Below are positions 12,809 to 24,100 of a stretch of 64,000 bases of DNA, one piece after another; the first letter of the stretch is position 1; every line of letters begins with the position of its first letter. Below the pieces are notes generated by a model that made no database searches, was not told where the DNA came from, and saw only the letters and a list, made by a program, of their open reading frames with translations. Both the position numbers and the translations under genes were made by a program. The stretch covers positions 248,001-312,000 of the forward strand of contig JAGPNK010000022.1 of assembly GCA_020746835.1 (NCBI GenBank), read 5' to 3'. The DNA is from Stachybotrys elegans. Lineage: Eukaryota > Ascomycota > Sordariomycetes > Hypocreales > Stachybotryaceae.

Positions 12809-13899
12809 TCAGGGCTTCTTTGCACAAATCATCCTCTCCCTGACGAAGCACTGCGCCTGGGTTGTATAATCGCCCAAATCGGACACCTGTGCCAGATTCT
12901 TGCAAAAGATATTGTCGATCTCCTCTCGAAACGCAGCATTAAAGCTAGGTACTGACTCCATTGTTGTCCAGAACGAGTCGTACCTGGTGACGGAATTCAC
13001 CTTGACCATGATTTGGAAGAGCAGGACCTTCTGCAAGCTCTTGTGGGAGGGTCTGGAATAGCAGTACCGGACGGTGTCCATGAGGTCGTCCATGCTCCAG
13101 TCCAGAGTGTAGAATGCGCGGTGAATGGCAGCATCTAACTTCTGCAGCGACAGGAACTTGAGCTTGACGATGTCATAGTGGCCCGCGAGTTCGTACATTT
13201 GGACGTGAGACATGAAGACATGACGATACGCGCAGAATTTGCCCGTACCTTTAGCTTCGCTTGGTAACCTGGGGCTGCCTGAAAGATCAACTTGGACCCA
13301 AGATTCATCATCACTCGATGAGGCATATTCATACGAAGGAACAGCGCCACTGGTGCGAGGGGATATGTCCAAGAGGCGGGAAGCGGTGCAGGCTTTGGTG
13401 TTAGGTGGTGAGAAGTATTCAGGCATTTGACCCTTCTCCCACAGAACGTTTTCGAGATAGGCACGATGCATCCGAGGACAAATGTCGTCCAATGCAAGCC
13501 AGGTACAGGGCCGGCAATCGATCGGCCTGATGATAGACACGGCAGTTTGCCTGCCGAAGTCGAGAGGCTCCGGTGAGTTGTAGGTTTCCTGGACTAGAAA
13601 GTCGACGAATCGGCAGAATTTTTCTTCATCGACCTGTTTCCACGCAATGGTACTTTGTTCCTCCTCAGGCTTGGGCCCAGTGAACTTGTCGAAGTAGGAC
13701 GACTGGCCAGCGAGCGCCGAGGTAAGGACAAAGCAGGGTCTCGAATTGGGACCGACGAAAAACCTGACGTAATGGCTTGTATTCAGCCTGGAAATTTGTC
13801 AATAATTACATATTGGAGAAACATGGCGTGAGAGGACTGTACGTACTCGTGTTTCTTTGACGAGTCGTTGCGAAACGGTCGGACGGGGAGCCCGCTCAT
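12809..13899 (-). CDS. BTB/POZ-domain protein, 343 aa, 2 exons
   Basis: The start codon is at 13897-13899 on the minus strand (MSGLPVRPF). Exon 1 (13847-13899) is joined over a 59-bp intron (13788-13846, GTACGT donor, TTCCAG acceptor) to exon 2 (12809-13787); the join keeps the frame over 344 codons. The N-terminal half reads as a fungal BTB/POZ fold: VRFFVGPNSRPCFVLTSALAG, then SSYFDKF and EEKFCRFVDFLVQETY. A Ser/Asp-rich linker follows, then the typical second part HVQMYELAGHYDIVKLKFLSLQK with C-terminal helices. Such proteins dimerise and often act as adaptors of Cul3 ubiquitin ligases; the role here is unknown. No Kelch, MATH or zinc-finger domain is attached. The gene appears intact. Confidence 0.75.
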
Positions 13900-14084
13900 G
13901 ATTGCTGCACTGGGAATTGAACAAAAGAGGGGTTTGTCTTGCCACGAGATGTCTCTGTAAGGAGGAGATTTTACTGCTGGGTCCCATCTATTTTAGCAGA
14001 GGAAACGAAAACAATGTCCAGTTAGCAGACACAATGATAAGGGAACTCACCTCGTACAACGAACCAGGAAAGGATTGGATGGAT

Positions 14085-14210
14085 TGATGATGGAGGGAGT
14101 GGCCAAGGAGAAGAGTCCTGAAGGGAGAAAGGAAGAGAAAGAAAGGGAAAGAAGAAGAAAGAGAGGACGAGAACAGGCAAAAGAGAGGACGAAGGAGGGG
14201 TAAGTGAGCT
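14085..14210 (-). promoter_or_regulatory. CT-rich tract upstream of the BTB gene
   Basis: About 120 bases that are almost entirely purine on the plus strand (pyrimidine on the coding strand) lie 190-310 bp upstream of the BTB start codon. Such CT-rich blocks are common in filamentous-fungal promoters and 5' leaders. No specific factor site is claimed. Confidence 0.35.
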
Positions 14211-14577
14211 GTCACTGGAACTGGAGCATCCATGACAGCGCCAACCAAGAGAGCTGAAAATAATGGTGGCCAATGTCGTCTGGGCCGAGCCTGATTGTGA
14301 GACGGGCGCATCAAATCAGGCAAATCAAGCTTGGCACACCACAAAAAGCAAATACACAGCTGAGGCCAAGGTTGCAGCAGCGCCATCACACATCATTTGA
14401 TTGGGTCGGGATAAAGGGGACAGAGGGTTTTGTTCCACGGCCTTGTCACTTCTCTACTGTATTCTATGTGGAAGATACAATGGCCTAGCTGTACGTCGCT
14501 GCAAGGATCTACCCTCCATCTCTCTTGGCCACTCAACAAGCAACATAACCGCAGATCCGCTTGCGTGTGTGGGCAGG

Positions 14578-16167
14578 CTAGATGGGCACGGGGAAAGCAT
14601 GGTGGGGAGGCCGTCGGACAGCCGCCCTCTTCCTCTGCTGTTGCTGCTGGACAGCTCGCTTCTCGGGAGCCTCGCGGGGAGGGTATCCGGCGAAGGCGGT
14701 GCCGGCGTAGATGGCGACGGCGTGGGCGATGCCCTTGGTCATGATCCCGAAGCAGACGGCGTTGAGGTTGTGGACGTCGTCCTCGGCCTGGTGGTAGTTG
14801 GGATCGAGGGTGATGCCGGCGGTGCCGCCAAACATGTCCACCCACACCGGGGTCTTGACCTGGTCGGCACCGGCGTCGAGACCGCCGCAGGGGACGCCCG
14901 ACTCGAGGAAGGGCCCGTAGTCGCTGCGGCCGTTGAACTCGGTGGCGGTGTGGTTCAGGCCCAGCGACTCGTAGTACTCCTCGAAGAGGTGCTACGACTC
15001 GGCGGAGCCGGCGGGGCCGAAGTCGACAAACTCGCTGCCGTCGCCGTCATAGTGGCCGAAGATGTAGTTGAGCGAGGCGATCATGTCGAAGTTGAGGTAC
15101 AGGCGGATCTTGAGCAGCTCCTCCTCGGAGAGCGTCGAGACGTAGTACGTGGAGCCGAGCAGGCCGGCCTCCTCGGCCGTCCACCAGCCAAACTTGAACT
15201 TGGACCGCGTGCGGTACTTGGACAGGTGGATGGCCGTCGCGAGGATGCCGATGGTGCCGCTGCCGTCGTCGTTGATGCCGGGGCCCGCGGAGACGGAGTC
15301 GCTGTGCGCGCCCACGAACAGGGCGTTGTTGGGGTCGCCGTACTTGGACGTGACGATGACGTTGGCGCTGGCGACGAGCTCGATGACGGCGGAGATATCC
15401 AGCGAGGCGGTGAGGGTCGTGTTGCTGCTCAGGGCGATGAGCGCCTCGCCGTCGGCCTGGGAGATGCCACCACCAGCGGCCGGCTCGTTGTTCCAGAAGA
15501 TGACGGCGAGGGCGCCAGCGGCTCTGGCCAGGGTAGACTTCTGGGTGAAGGGGCAGCTTTCGCGATGGATAAGGGCCACGGTATCGACAACGTCGTCGGT
15601 GAAGTCGGCCTAGATGAATTAGCACGGTCAATTGGGAAGGGGCTAGAATATGTTGTCGTACACCATCGCAACCCAGGTTGGGGGACAATAGACAGAGGCG
15701 CTTCGGCAATAGTGACGTTGGGCGAGAACTCAACGCCCTGAACCTCGTACTCGACGCCGTTGACAGAGAAGGAGATCTCGCCAAACTGCTGCGTGTAGCC
15801 CTCCCAGGGTGAACCTCCACGGTGTAGTAGTCGCCGAGGGCCGCCAGCTAGCTGGTGAGGTAGTCGACAGTCAGGTTGTGGCCCTCGCTGCCGGCGACGC
15901 GGTTGCGACCGGGGGTCGAGTAGGCGATGGACTGGAGGGCCTCGGCGTGGGCGTAGAGGGCTTCGACCGTGATGGCGTCCTGCAGTTCTTGCTGCGACGA
16001 CTTGTTAGTAGCTGATACAGTAGACGATGGGCAGCAACAACACGAGGAGTCCTTACGTCCTTGACAATCGGAATGGAGCAGTTGTTGCGGAGAGCTGCTC
16101 CGAGCCTGGGCAGCGCAAGCAGGGCAGCGCCCAGGCTGAGGGAAAGCGAACGCGCGGACTGCATCAT
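14578..16167 (-). pseudogene. secreted M28 aminopeptidase (PA + M28 domains), multiply broken
   Basis: The ATG at 16167 starts a signal peptide (MMQSARSLSLSLGAALLALP). An intron with a GTAAGG donor and a CTAAC branch follows, then the QELQDAITVEALYAHAEALQSI region, a PA domain around LIHRESCPF and an M28 peptidase core. Zinc-ligand and catalytic motifs are all present: AHSDS, GINDDGSG, WTAEEAG, NFDMIAS and NYHQAEDD. A second intron with a GTACGA donor lies near 15610. The gene matches Lap2/aminopeptidase-Y-like secreted enzymes that remove N-terminal residues from peptides. Four lesions break it: an in-frame TAG at about 15850 (likely from CAG), frameshifts near 15805 and 15685 (the latter in a C run), and a TAG at 14992-14994. 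It is markedly more GC-rich than its surroundings, so it decayed by a few point events rather than by heavy RIP. Confidence 0.85.
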
Positions 16168-16394
16168 GACGAGGTATGCCAATTGGACGGCGGAAGGTCT
16201 GCGAGGGCGTAATCGGTTGGGGTCGAGGCGGAGGCAGTTGGGGAAGCGTCGGTCGAATGACCAGGGCAGCGGCAAAGGACGAAACATCCTCGTCAGCGCA
16301 TCTACTCGGCTGCTGCAGGTCGGCGCGGTGTTGCATCCGGATGTTGCGATACATCGCCAGGACTCTCCACCCTCTGGCGTTTTGGAGGGCTCTA

Positions 16395-16924
16395 CATTGG
16401 AGCCGGACCGGCCACCTACAAGCCATCTCGTCGACGATGACTACTACGACCCGCCGGAAGATCTCGCCAAGAAAGACGAAATCAAGGCTTATTTCGAGCT
16501 TCCACAGCGCCCAGTGGCCGATCCTCTTGCTTGGTGGATAGCGCGGAAGGACGAGTATCCTCGTTTAGCCAAGATGGCGTTGGATTATCTCACGATACCC
16601 TCAACGGCTTGTGAATGTGAGCGCTGTTTTAGTCGAACAAAGCTCACGATAGGCACGCAGAGACACTCGTTGAGAGCGGAAACTATCGAGATGCTCGCAT
16701 GCTTGAAGATTTGGGTACGAAACAAGCGTGTTTAAAGCTCAGAGATAGGTAGATATTATGGTACGTTGCCCCGAGCTCTCTGATAACGGATTACTAATTA
16801 GTTATCAAGATTTATCAATTCAATCCAATTCAATTCAATATCAGTTCAAGATAGAGCTCACGTTACCAATATCAGTTCAATATGAAGTCCCATCTTGAAT
16901 TGAATTGAACTGTTAGGAGCGCTG
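16395..16924 (+). mobile_element. hAT element 3' fragment
   Basis: The frame ending at 16735 encodes only the C-terminal dimerisation part of an hAT transposase: DPLAWWIARKDEYPRLAKMALDYL, then IPSTACECERCFSRTKLTIGTQRHSL and a final Trp-containing helix. AT-rich subterminal repeats (CAATTCAATTCAAT) follow, and a 3' terminus reading inverted as CAGCGCTCC ends at 16924. No 5' half or left terminal repeat is present. The fragment begins about 230 bp upstream of the aminopeptidase start codon, so it replaces or interrupts that gene's promoter region. The transposase frame has no stop within the retained part. Confidence 0.8.
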
Positions 16925-17040
16925 GCAATAAGAGCCAGTAAAAAAAATTAGATACATACTCATTCTGCTAAATATATAAGAAGATAATGTATCCTAGTTA
17001 CCCATGTACAGACTACTACACGATACATCTGAAATATACG
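16925..17040. repeat. dispersed repeat, second copy at 58291-58400
   Basis: The stretch beginning CAATAAGAGC.AGTAAAAA and containing GATAATGTATCC.AGTT and GTACAGACTA.TACAC is shared with 58291-58400 in the same order and spacing. Both copies lie next to transposon remains. It may be the end of an unrecognised element or a solo LTR piece. Confidence 0.6.
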
Positions 17041-17081
17041 GTATTTACCTAGGGATGTAAAGTATCTTCTGGTATAGCCCA

Positions 17082-17170
17082 CTTAGTCATTCTTTGTGGG
17101 ACGACGGGAGCCCATAGGTTCGCGGTACCCGCGAATTTAAAATTTCACGGGTACCGCGAAAATGACTAAG
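17082..17170. repeat. nested inverted repeat
   Basis: Two nested arm pairs are seen. An outer perfect 10-bp pair (CTTAGTCATT at 17082-17091 and its complement at 17161-17170) surrounds an inner perfect 13-bp pair (TTCGCGGTACCCG at 17119-17131 and its complement at 17148-17160) with an AT loop. It could be the ends of a very small MITE or a hairpin. Confidence 0.55.
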
Positions 17171-17382
17171 CACAGTGCCATTTGCCGAGCTGGTAATACA
17201 AAATGGGCTGTCGGCACTGTCTCCGCGGGGCAAAGTAAAGCTCACCAAATTACACTCAGCGGAGCTGACAGCTTCCTTTCGCTACCTTTCGCCTATTATT
17301 ATTTAGATGGAAAGATTCGAGTTGCTTGATTCATATAAGGGCCTCCCAAATTGACAGATATGTTGTTCAAGGGCTTTGCCAC

Positions 17383-17883
17383 TCAATTGGTTGTCTGATA
17401 CCCGTGACTTCCAACCATGATACAGTCTTCTATGCTATGACTAGCCAAGTGCAAAGCTTCTTGTTCCCTACTGTCCGTTTCTATTCGCCTCCAAATGTCT
17501 TTGAAGCCTCTTCTTCTATTAGCCAAAGGATTGTCTCCCATCTCTTCAGCGACCTGGGCTTCAATTCGCTCATCCTCAGCCTTGGTCCAGTCTAGGTATG
17601 CCATCATCTCTTCCTTCGTCCATTCTCTTGACCCTGTTGACGTGGTACAGCGCTTGGACATCTGTTTATAGTCCAGGCACCACTCGTAGCTCTGTTTATC
17701 ATACCTGAGTGGGAGCCCCATCGCCCTGCGATACTGTTGGTTCGTCTTGATGCTGCCGGCCGGCTGCGCTGCATACCACGCGCTTCTTGCCGCGACATAC
17801 CTTCCATATATGGTCTGTGGCGAATCGTACCTCGGTGGTGGCGGTGGCGATGGCTGGCCAGGTGAAGTAGATGGCTCATGAAC
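17383..17883 (-). pseudogene. 3' part of a Pro-rich/acidic-helix ORF cut by an hAT element
   Basis: On the minus strand the frame is open from the transposon junction at 17883 to the TAA at 17383. It begins with a Ser/Pro-rich stretch containing a run of prolines (about 17830-17860), then YDSPQTIYGRYVAARSAWY. After that comes a basic/acidic helical region with two Trp motifs (REWTKEEMMAYLDWTKAED, GFKDIWRRI) that somewhat resembles a Myb/SANT-like helix bundle. The matching 5' end, with an ATG, lies at 21057-21122 on the other side of the element, and the two parts are in the same frame without removing any duplicated bases. The family is unknown to me; similar ORFs may themselves belong to mobile elements. 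Confidence 0.5.
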
Positions 17884-20800
17884 CAGCGCTGCCGTCAGAT
17901 CAGATTAACAATCAGATATATCAATCAGATCAATCAATTCAATTCAGATATGGAATTCAATCAGATCAAACAAATCAGATTTGAGTCTCTGAGTATCTGA
18001 TATATCTGATATCCCCTAGATGCTCTTAGGGCGCTTCGATTGTTTGGTTCAACTGCTAGTTCCTACCCTAGAGCATTCGACGCGATTCCCAATACTGCTT
18101 AGCCGTTGGTGAGGCACTCGACAAGGTGATAAACCATGTCTGGCTCCTGACCAGGGTGCGCGTCTAGGCAGACGATGCCTTGCTCTCTATTTTCGGCGTA
18201 AGGTAGTCGTACAGTGAACTTAGGTAGCTCGAAATGCAGGTCTTGTCTTGTTGGCAGCTTGCTCTTTGAAGCCGCTCACGCGTTGCACGGTATTCCTCAA
18301 TGTCGAGGAGTCTGATAGCGGCCAGCTTGGCTGGCAGCGCGTCATCGAAGCAGTCACCCTCATTTGCTCGCCTCGGACCCAGACCAAAGAGCATTGCCAA
18401 GCAGCACGAAGCGGCCTCTGCACTAGCCTCGACTAATGATTCTTCTGTCGAAGACCTCTATAAGATCACCTGGGGCCAACGACGCTTCGTGATCGGAAGT
18501 TTGCTGGACAGGCGGAAGAGCAGGGGCAGACGCAGCTGGATTGGAAACCATGGGTGGTTCCTGGCAGAATTGAGGGCAGACAGCACACCAAGCGGCGACA
18601 TATGGTGCTGCCGGCTCTGTGGAGAAGGGGGCACCGCAATTCTTCAATGCGCAGTCCACATCTTCGGCACAGGCCCACTTCGGAAGTTGGAACCCCGTTC
18701 AAGAACTACAGGATACTGCTGACGCATCCAGGGCTCATAGGATCACCGAAACCTTCGAGCCCGCTTCATCTGACGAGTCCTCCGTCATCGACCTTCAAAA
18801 AAGGGCGTCTATGAAACGACCAGCTCCGACTGCCACGGTTGTTCCCCGAGCAAAGATCACGCGGATCCGAGAGCTGTCCGTTGGCTACATTGTCGATTCG
18901 AACCTGCCGTTTGCCACCCTCGAGAGTACCTACCTGCAAGAGCTATTCCGGCAATTTGATCCTGATCTTTGTCGCCACGCGCCCTGGGGTCGAACTACAG
19001 TAAGGAAGGACCTGGGGGATATATTCACTCAGAAGAAAGCCTCTGTCAGGAAAGAGCTCGACAAGGCCATCACCCAAATACACATCAGCTTTGATCTATG
19101 GACCTCTCCGAATAGACTGGCCTTTATTTCGATATTTGGTCACTTTCTTGACGAAAAGCATCTGTATCGTAGCTGACTACTTGCTTTTCGGCGGCAGGTT
19201 GGGTCGCACGCCGGCGAGAATATCGCATTCACAATCAAGGGAGTTGTTCGGGACTGGGAGATCGACTCAAAGCTCGGGGTCTCGATCTGTGACAATGCGA
19301 GTAGTAACGATTCTTGTTTGCGGAGTCTCTATGCAACCCTCGATGCCTCGATGACTCGCGCCGATACTGAAGCACGAAGGATGCGATGCTTCGGGCATAT
19401 TCTCAATTTAGTGGCCCAGTCTTTCCTCTACGGCGAGGATGCTGCTTCTTTTGAACTTCAATCCGAAGCCTATGGCTTGCTCCAGCAGGTGGAAGAGGAC
19501 CTTAAGCACTGGCGAGCGAAGGGTCCAGTCGGCAAGCTCCATAACATCGTCAAGTTCATCCGGGCCTCCCCGCAGCGCACCGAAGCATTCAAAGCACATG
19601 CCAGGGAGCAGGAGGAGGCTGAAGTATACAAGCTTGCAGAGGAGTCGACAGCTGAGCTCGAAGTCATACAGAACAACAGCACTAGGTGGGATTCGACGTA
19701 CATGATGATCGAACGTGCCTTACTGAAGCAGTCCGAGCTCAATAGCTTCATCCAGGAGCTGGGTTTAGAAGCAGATGCATCCAAAAGGGCGCCTACAGCT
19801 GATGTCCTGACCTCTGACGACTGGAAGGTGCTTAGAGAAATTCGCCATGTATTGGAGCCAATCCACCATATGACAATGAGAACACAGGGATGGGGCACGA
19901 GCAGTGGCCACGGCCGGCTTTGGGAGGTCATGACAGGGATGGAGTTCATCCTAGACCATCTTGAAGACTGGAAGGCCTTGTATGAGGAGGAACCCGCTTA
20001 TTTGGCAGTGGAAGCGGGGCTTGCAAGTCAGGGGGAGAGGTCGCTATCCCCGACACCCAGCCAAATACGAGAGCGACCATCACGCCAATCAAAACTACCC
20101 TCGAGATTTCAAGGGTGCGCGATTCTTGCCCCTTTACGCCGCCATTGTCAGACGGAAGCTCCGGCTCATTCACCGGTCGCTCCACGGTTCGACGAGGCCG
20201 CCTTGCCTGCCCATTCTCGAAATGAATACGTGCAGAGCGACGTTCGCTCTGTCAGTAGCATAGCTAGTATGGAGGGGCAAGAGCGGGCCAGCATCAGGGC
20301 GAGTATCAATAACGCCTGGATAAAGCTTAATGAATACTACACGCTCCTCGGCCAATCCCCTCTGTTTGCGGCCTCCATCATTTTAAACCCGGATCTTGGC
20401 CTCCGATGGCTTGAGGCTAACTGGACCTCGCCAGAGCAGCTGGGGTGGCTTCGGGATGCAAAGGGTGGAATCAAACATTACTTTGAACGTTGGTACTCGC
20501 ATGACGACATGGCCCTTAAGGAGGCCGATGTCATGATGCCCGTCATGACGCTCCGACCTGAACAAAGCAAGTTTGAGCAGTGGGTGCAGAGCCGACAGCC
20601 TATGCTCTCCGCGACAGGTTGTGAGCTTGAAAGATACTATAGGCTCGAACCAGAGCAGGTGAGAGATCCTGTTCAATGGTGGATCGATCATAGGAGCGCT
20701 TTTCCGCAGCTCAGCAGATTTGCCTTGGATGTTCTTGCAATTCCGGCTATGGCAACCGATTGTGAGAGGGCATTCAGCTTGGCAAAGCTTACAGTGACGT

Positions 20801-21056
20801 CACAAAGACATTCCTTGCTTGGATCGACGGTTGAAGAACTGCAGTTGCTGAAGAACTGGATCAGGGGAGGTTCCGTCACACTGGGGGGCCTGTGTTGGAG
20901 CAACCAAGCTGGGGAGAACCTAGCTTCAGACTGACCCACCCATGCATATATCAGATATCAATCAATCAATCAAACAAATCAGATATGAGCCGTAAAGCAT
21001 CAGTTCAGATCAGATTTGGACTCAGATCTGATTTGATTGATCTGACGGCAGCGCTG
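17884..21056 (+). mobile_element. hAT transposon, near full length, 19-bp TIRs
   Basis: Perfect terminal inverted repeats CAGCGCTGCCGTCAGATCA occupy 17884-17902 and, inverted, 21038-21056. Inside both ends lie subterminal arrays of TCAGAT/ATCAAT motifs (17900-18010 and 20945-21040), a hallmark of hAT transposase binding sites. The 3,173-bp element carries a plus-strand transposase frame (18619-20934). The 8 bp on each side (TCATGAAC and CGCGAAAG) do not match, so a target-site duplication is not evident; one end may have been altered or recombined. It splits a minus-strand Pro-rich ORF. Confidence 0.85.
18619..20934 (+). pseudogene. hAT transposase with one internal TGA
   Basis: One frame runs from 18619 to 20934 with a single stop, TGA at 19174-19176, between DEKHLYRS and LLAFRRQVGSHAGENIA; hAT alignments need one residue there, so CGA to TGA is likely. 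Visible blocks in order are SFDLWTSPNRLAF (around the first catalytic Asp), SICDNASSND, CFGHILNLVAQ, NNSTRWDSTYMMIERAL, DWKVLREIRHVLEPIHHMT and the C-terminal dimerisation domain (FALDVLAIPAMATDCERAFSLAKL). A degenerate BED-type zinc finger (WCCRLC...) is readable upstream in another frame at about 18590-18700, so the N-terminus is also frameshifted. A 34-bp intron could bypass the stop, but that is shorter than usual fungal introns. The copy is probably inactive. Confidence 0.8.
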
Positions 21057-21122
21057 CGCGAAAGTATGGTGCTGTGGTGACTGCTGAACAGCTGGCTGGA
21101 TCGGGCGAAGGGAGGAAACCAT
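21057..21122 (-). pseudogene. 5' fragment of the ORF split by the hAT element
   Basis: An ATG at 21122 (minus strand) opens 22 codons (MVSSLRPIQPAVQQ, Gln/Pro-rich) that run without a stop to the transposon end at 21057. They are in the same frame as the Pro-rich ORF resuming at 17883. The shared composition and frame suggest one interrupted gene, but the piece is short. Confidence 0.4.
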
Positions 21123-24100
21123 GATGGATGATGACAATATACCAAAACTAGAGCCTTGCTGGGTATATTGATCTCTTGAGGGCGATTACCTTGAGCAAGA
21201 GTGAAATATATATGCTACTTGTCCTAGTATGGGCATTTAAGGATCTCGTAGTGGCTCCGCCACGAGGAAGATAGTATTTCCCGCCCGGGGCCAGCCCCCG
21301 GACTAGAAAATAGGATCCCATGAGAATAGTAGTGAATTTGGCAGCTACACCAAAAGTGTAGGCCCACACTGATAGTGCGGCCTATTGGTGCCTATGCCCC
21401 AATTTCAACACACCCCCTAGTTGTGAAGGTCCCTATCTAGGGCTCTGAGCAACTATCCCTCTTCTTTATAGGGCATAGCGCCTCCTAACCAACCAACCTA
21501 GGCAGGATTCTTTGTGTATCAGGGAATCGAACCAATGGCCTTTCCAATTCAGCGCAGATAATCACTGGAAGTTACAGGCTAGCTAGATTCTCCGCCTAGC
21601 ATCACCTCCCGGGCTCATAACTAGTGAATTTGGCAGCTACACCAAAAGTGTAGGCCCACACTGATAGTGCGGCCTATTGGTGCCTATGCCCCAATTTCAA
21701 CAAATAGGGATAGAAGTCCCGAATTGAAACCGTTACCTACCCACCTACCCCTAGCTAGGCTGCAGTGAAGCTGCTGCTAGGTATCTGTAACTCGTGCTCC
21801 CATTCACTCCCTTGGTGTCCCCAGATTCCTGACAGGATGTGCCTGTAGGGCATATGGCGAGCGTCTACGTCTTCCCCAGCCTTAACAGAGCTACCTGCTG
21901 ATCACATGTTTTGAACGAAAACTACTTGACTCGTGCAATTCGTCTCGAACAGTTAGTGGCTCTAGTGGCTAGGTCTTTGCTAACTACTCGGTGGGTCTAG
22001 TTCACTTGAGCCAACCCCCCTTCCTGAAGGGGGGCCGATTGACAGGGAAAATTATGATTGACCGGAAAAAAAATTTAATACCTTTTTTTTTTACTAGTAT
22101 TTACACCAAAATCCTAGGTACTAGTGTTTACCTACATACCCTCAGCGGTTGCCCCTCTCTGATCACGGCGAAAATAAATTCCGGTCCACTTCCACGTGTT
22201 TCGTTGCTTCGTAACCCACACGAAGCTCGACGAAAATCTTGCATCGGCCTGATTCCTACCCAAGATTTAGAGTAAGAAAATACTCTGATGCTAACAGTCT
22301 ATCAAATAGTCGAATCCTTCTCATATTGTCTCGTTCATCGCTTGGAACCAATATATCGCCTATATATTCACAGACCTTATTAAAATTACGACGGATTCTT
22401 TCACTCAGTATGGTGGTTGCAACAGAAATTTAGCATTGGGCGTATTATGCTCACTCTAACACCCTTTTAACGCATACTTGGTTCTTCTTTAGAGGATCAT
22501 TGGTCGTCGTTTTCCAAAGCATTTACGCTTTGCTATGGAAGAGAGCCGCGCAGAGTGTCCCTTCCGGGTGACACTAGTCCCCGATCTGCCCCATGCCAAA
22601 AGGCAGAAGCACAAAAAGCAGAAACAGAATGGTTTGAAGGACGATATGAGAGTGCAGACGCAAGTGTGTCCGTTTGTTCCGAGGGGCAGTTTCAAGACAA
22701 ACAAGACTTTGGATGTTGGTTATACAGTGGAACCGAAGGAGCAGTGGTTCAATATGACACGCTACAACAGCTTTATTCGTAAGCGATGTTTCTAATAGGC
22801 GATTGCCTTGTTCATAAGCTAACTTAGGAGTGCTCAGTCAATAACTTCAAGTATTATATTGGGGACTTTGTTTCTGTGGCTAATGATGCAACTGTCAAGC
22901 TACAAGAGGCAACTATGAACAAAGAAGTCACTGGCCAATTCCAAAAAGGCAAAGACGACTGGGTTGCACGAATTCTAGAGATCAGGGCCGTTGACATGCA
23001 TCACGTCTATGCACGCATTAATTGGATGTATTCTCCCGACGAGTTGCCCAAGGGAACACTTGACAGCAATAGGCTAGTTTAAGGCCGTCAGCCGTATCAT
23101 GGGAAAGACGAACTAATCGCCTCCAATCATAGTGAGCCCCCCCCCCGGTGACGATTCAAGTGTAACTGAAGCTAACATTAGCAGTGGACATCATCAACGT
23201 TGTTAGCATTAATATGCCTGTCACTGTCAAACAATGGATAGAAGCCGAAGAGGATGAATTGCGAGCCTCGTTATACTGGCGACAAGCTTTCGACTGTCGG
23301 AACTTGCAATTATCTGTATACCTATCCTCTTTCCTACTCTTACCTCCATGATATCAGTATCCCTTTAAGTGTGCGAAGGTAGCAAGCAGGTCACTAACTG
23401 GGATATTAACCAATAACTAATAGAAGACAAAGGAGTACTTAATATTGTTAGTACCTATAGTACTATTATTAAGTATCTGTAGCTACTTTTTCAGTACTCT
23501 TCTATCTCTCTAGCTAGGCTAGTATTGCTGTAACTCTAGTGTACGTGGGGGCTGATTCAGCAAGTGTGGGGCTTATACAAGCTTGCTACCTTCGCACACT
23601 TAAAGGAATAGGGCTAACATTGTGCATAGTCTGTCGATCTTGTCTGCAAATGTAAAACACCAGCAAATCCAGACAGAATGTTAATTGGCTGTACGAATCA
23701 GGCATGTAGCATCCACAGCAATTATGAATTTTCTGAGTTCCTACGGTATGTCACCATTGGGTAAGGAATTAAAATATTCCCATCGAGTCAATGCTTAACT
23801 TTTTGTTACTTTTTATTTTTTTTTGTATAAAGTTCTTTTCTTAGGACAATATCCCCTTCTCTTTATGTATACCATGCGCAAATTCCCCTGTATCTCTCTA
23901 GGATGTGAATGAGAGACTAGTATATAAGTAAGTTCACAGGGTACCTTAATAAGTTTAGAAAGGTACTAGTCTTATAAGCAGCTATACTACATTCAATCCA
24001 TCCAATCCAGAAGCATGCCATTGTAAAGAATAGCTACATTTACACTACTTTAGTATAGCTAGTTACTCTAGTAAAGCACACCTAGTTTAGCTACTAAACA